DNA from: Microvirga soli
GTDB lineage: Bacteria; Pseudomonadota; Alphaproteobacteria; Rhizobiales; Beijerinckiaceae
Direction of reading: 5' to 3'
Assembly (NCBI RefSeq): GCF_016734765.1
Contig: NZ_JAERQE010000014.1
Span: 62,001-126,000, forward strand
DNA length: 64,000 nt
Within the stretch, counting starts at the first letter, position 1, and every line of letters begins with the position of its first letter. The notes below the pieces were generated by a model. That model did no database searches and had not been told where the DNA came from. It saw nothing but the letters and a program-made list of their open reading frames with translations. Made by a program: the position numbers and the translations under genes. Below, piece after piece: positions 63,234 to 64,000 of the stretch.

Positions 63234-64000
63234 TCATACCTCCCGGGCAGATGTTTTCTGCAGCGTCTCAGGGCTCTTGGCCGTGCGGCCTGCTGCGCCC
63301 TTCCAAAGCACCCTCACCCGCTCGGTCAGGCGCTCACGACCTACAAGCACGATGATGACCAAGATCAGGCCGATCCAGAACTGCCAGTATTGTGGCGTCC
63401 ACGCCGAGATCACGTCCTGCAGCACCTTGAACACGATGGCTCCAATGAGCCCGCCATAGAGATAGCCGACGCCGCCGATCACAAGCACCAGCATCACGTC
63501 GGCGGAGCGATGGAAGGCGAGAACATCAAGCGACACAAACTGAGTGGTTTGGGCCAGCAACGCACCCGCCACACCGGCATAAGCCGCCGCAAGCGTGTAA
63601 ACCGCCACGAGGCGGTGATTGACCGGAATCCCGACGGCGCGGGCCTTCAGGGGATTGTCGCGGATCGAACGCAGCGAAAGGCCGTAGGGCGAGACCACGA
63701 TCCTGCGCGCGACGATGAAGAGCAGGAAGGTCACCGTGAGGCTGTAGGCGTAAGCCGTCGTGCCGAAGATGTCGAACTCGAACAGACCGAGGATGGGGCC
63801 CATGGTGATGCCCTGGAGACCATCCGCACCACCTGTGAGCCAGGAGGCTTGATTGGCGATTTCGCCGAGAACGAGCGCCACGCCCAGCGTCACCATCAGC
63901 TTGGTGAGGTCGGACCCGCGCAGCACGAGGAAGCTTGTCACGAAACCCAAGATCGCGGCGGCGATGGCGGCGGCTCCCAATCCCAGTAATGGATCTGCGA
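63234..64000 (-). CDS. livM: Branched-chain amino acid-type ABC transporter permease LivM (5' truncated by window edge)
   Basis: The frame stays open to the last base, so the N-terminus lies outside the window; about 255 residues are visible. Several spans and the LivM-type motifs SLRSIRDNPLKARAVG and GGVGYLYGGLIGA are present. It would pair with a LivH subunit that must lie further upstream on the minus strand. Confidence 0.9.
   Translation of the reverse strand, partial: ADPLLGLGAAAIAAAILGFVTSFLVLRGSDLTKLMVTLGVALVLGEIANQASWLTGGADGLQGITMGPILGLFEFDIFGTTAYAYSLTVTFLLFIVARRIVVSPYGLSLRSIRDNPLKARAVGIPVNHRLVAVYTLAAAYAGVAGALLAQTTQFVSLDVLAFHRSADVMLVLVIGGVGYLYGGLIGAIVFKVLQDVISAWTPQYWQFWIGLILVIIVLVGRERLTERVRVLWKGAAGRTAKSPETLQKTSAREV

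Noticed and set aside
63069-63989. Plus-strand frame opposite livM and livG
   Set aside because: It is a shadow of two transporter genes, rich in His/Glu/Asp as expected of antisense high-GC membrane genes.

Overview
The window is one continuous stretch of a high-GC alphaproteobacterial chromosome. FixL/FixJ/FixK, a FixK-regulated cbb3 oxidase, a coxMNOP-type aa3 oxidase and ChvE-GguAB sugar transport point to the Hyphomicrobiales, perhaps a Methylobacteriaceae (Microvirga-like) or Bradyrhizobium-like relative. This placement is inferred from gene content and order. I saw no rRNA, tRNA, CRISPR array, insertion sequence or prophage.

Layout. (1) 1-5881: a peptide-type ABC importer (5' gene cut by the window edge) with an alpha/beta hydrolase and an M20 amidohydrolase, in a tightly overlapping operon. 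(2) 6207-10095: chvE-gguA-gguB sugar importer on the minus strand, with a decayed 3' fragment of a DapA-type dehydratase gene upstream of it. (3) 11198-16177: a coxMNOP-type aa3 cytochrome c oxidase operon. (4) 17011-20886: a large RTX-type serralysin-like metalloprotease and a small secreted protein. (5) 21228-35349: a nearly self-contained low-oxygen respiration module. It holds hemN, ccoNOQP, ccoGHIS, a CcoA-like copper importer, fixL, fixJ, a single-domain response regulator and fixK. FixK boxes lie before hemN, ccoN and ccoG, and a shared palindromic motif lies before the response regulator and fixK. (6) 35495-42898: a tripartite tricarboxylate-type transporter (TctABC) in one operon with an IlvD/Edd dehydratase, an RraA-family protein and an HpcH/HpaI aldolase, with a divergent GntR regulator; probably uptake and breakdown of a sugar acid. 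(7) 43051-48962: a flavin monooxygenase, a run of small or low-complexity unknown genes, and a hemolysin III/TrhA membrane protein. (8) 48988-57172: a YtfQRT-YjfF-type sugar importer with its GntR/FadR regulator, divergent from L-arabinonate dehydratase and 2-keto-3-deoxy-arabonate dehydratase genes; probably the non-phosphorylating L-arabinose route. (9) 57616-64000: a truncated CoA-transferase, an HMG-CoA-lyase-family gene, an XRE-cupin regulator, an extradiol dioxygenase, a MetE-like protein and livFGM (livM cut by the window edge).

How the parts fit. In the low-oxygen module FixL would sense O2 through its haem PAS domain and phosphorylate FixJ. FixJ would switch on fixK and the small response regulator. 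FixK would then switch on anaerobic haem synthesis (HemN), the cbb3 oxidase and its assembly and copper-loading proteins. The aa3 operon has no FixK box and is presumably the high-oxygen counterpart. The two sugar importers share a similar sequence in their promoter regions, and the relic beside chvE matches the dehydratase gene 46 kb away, so the two sugar loci appear to be linked in regulation and history.
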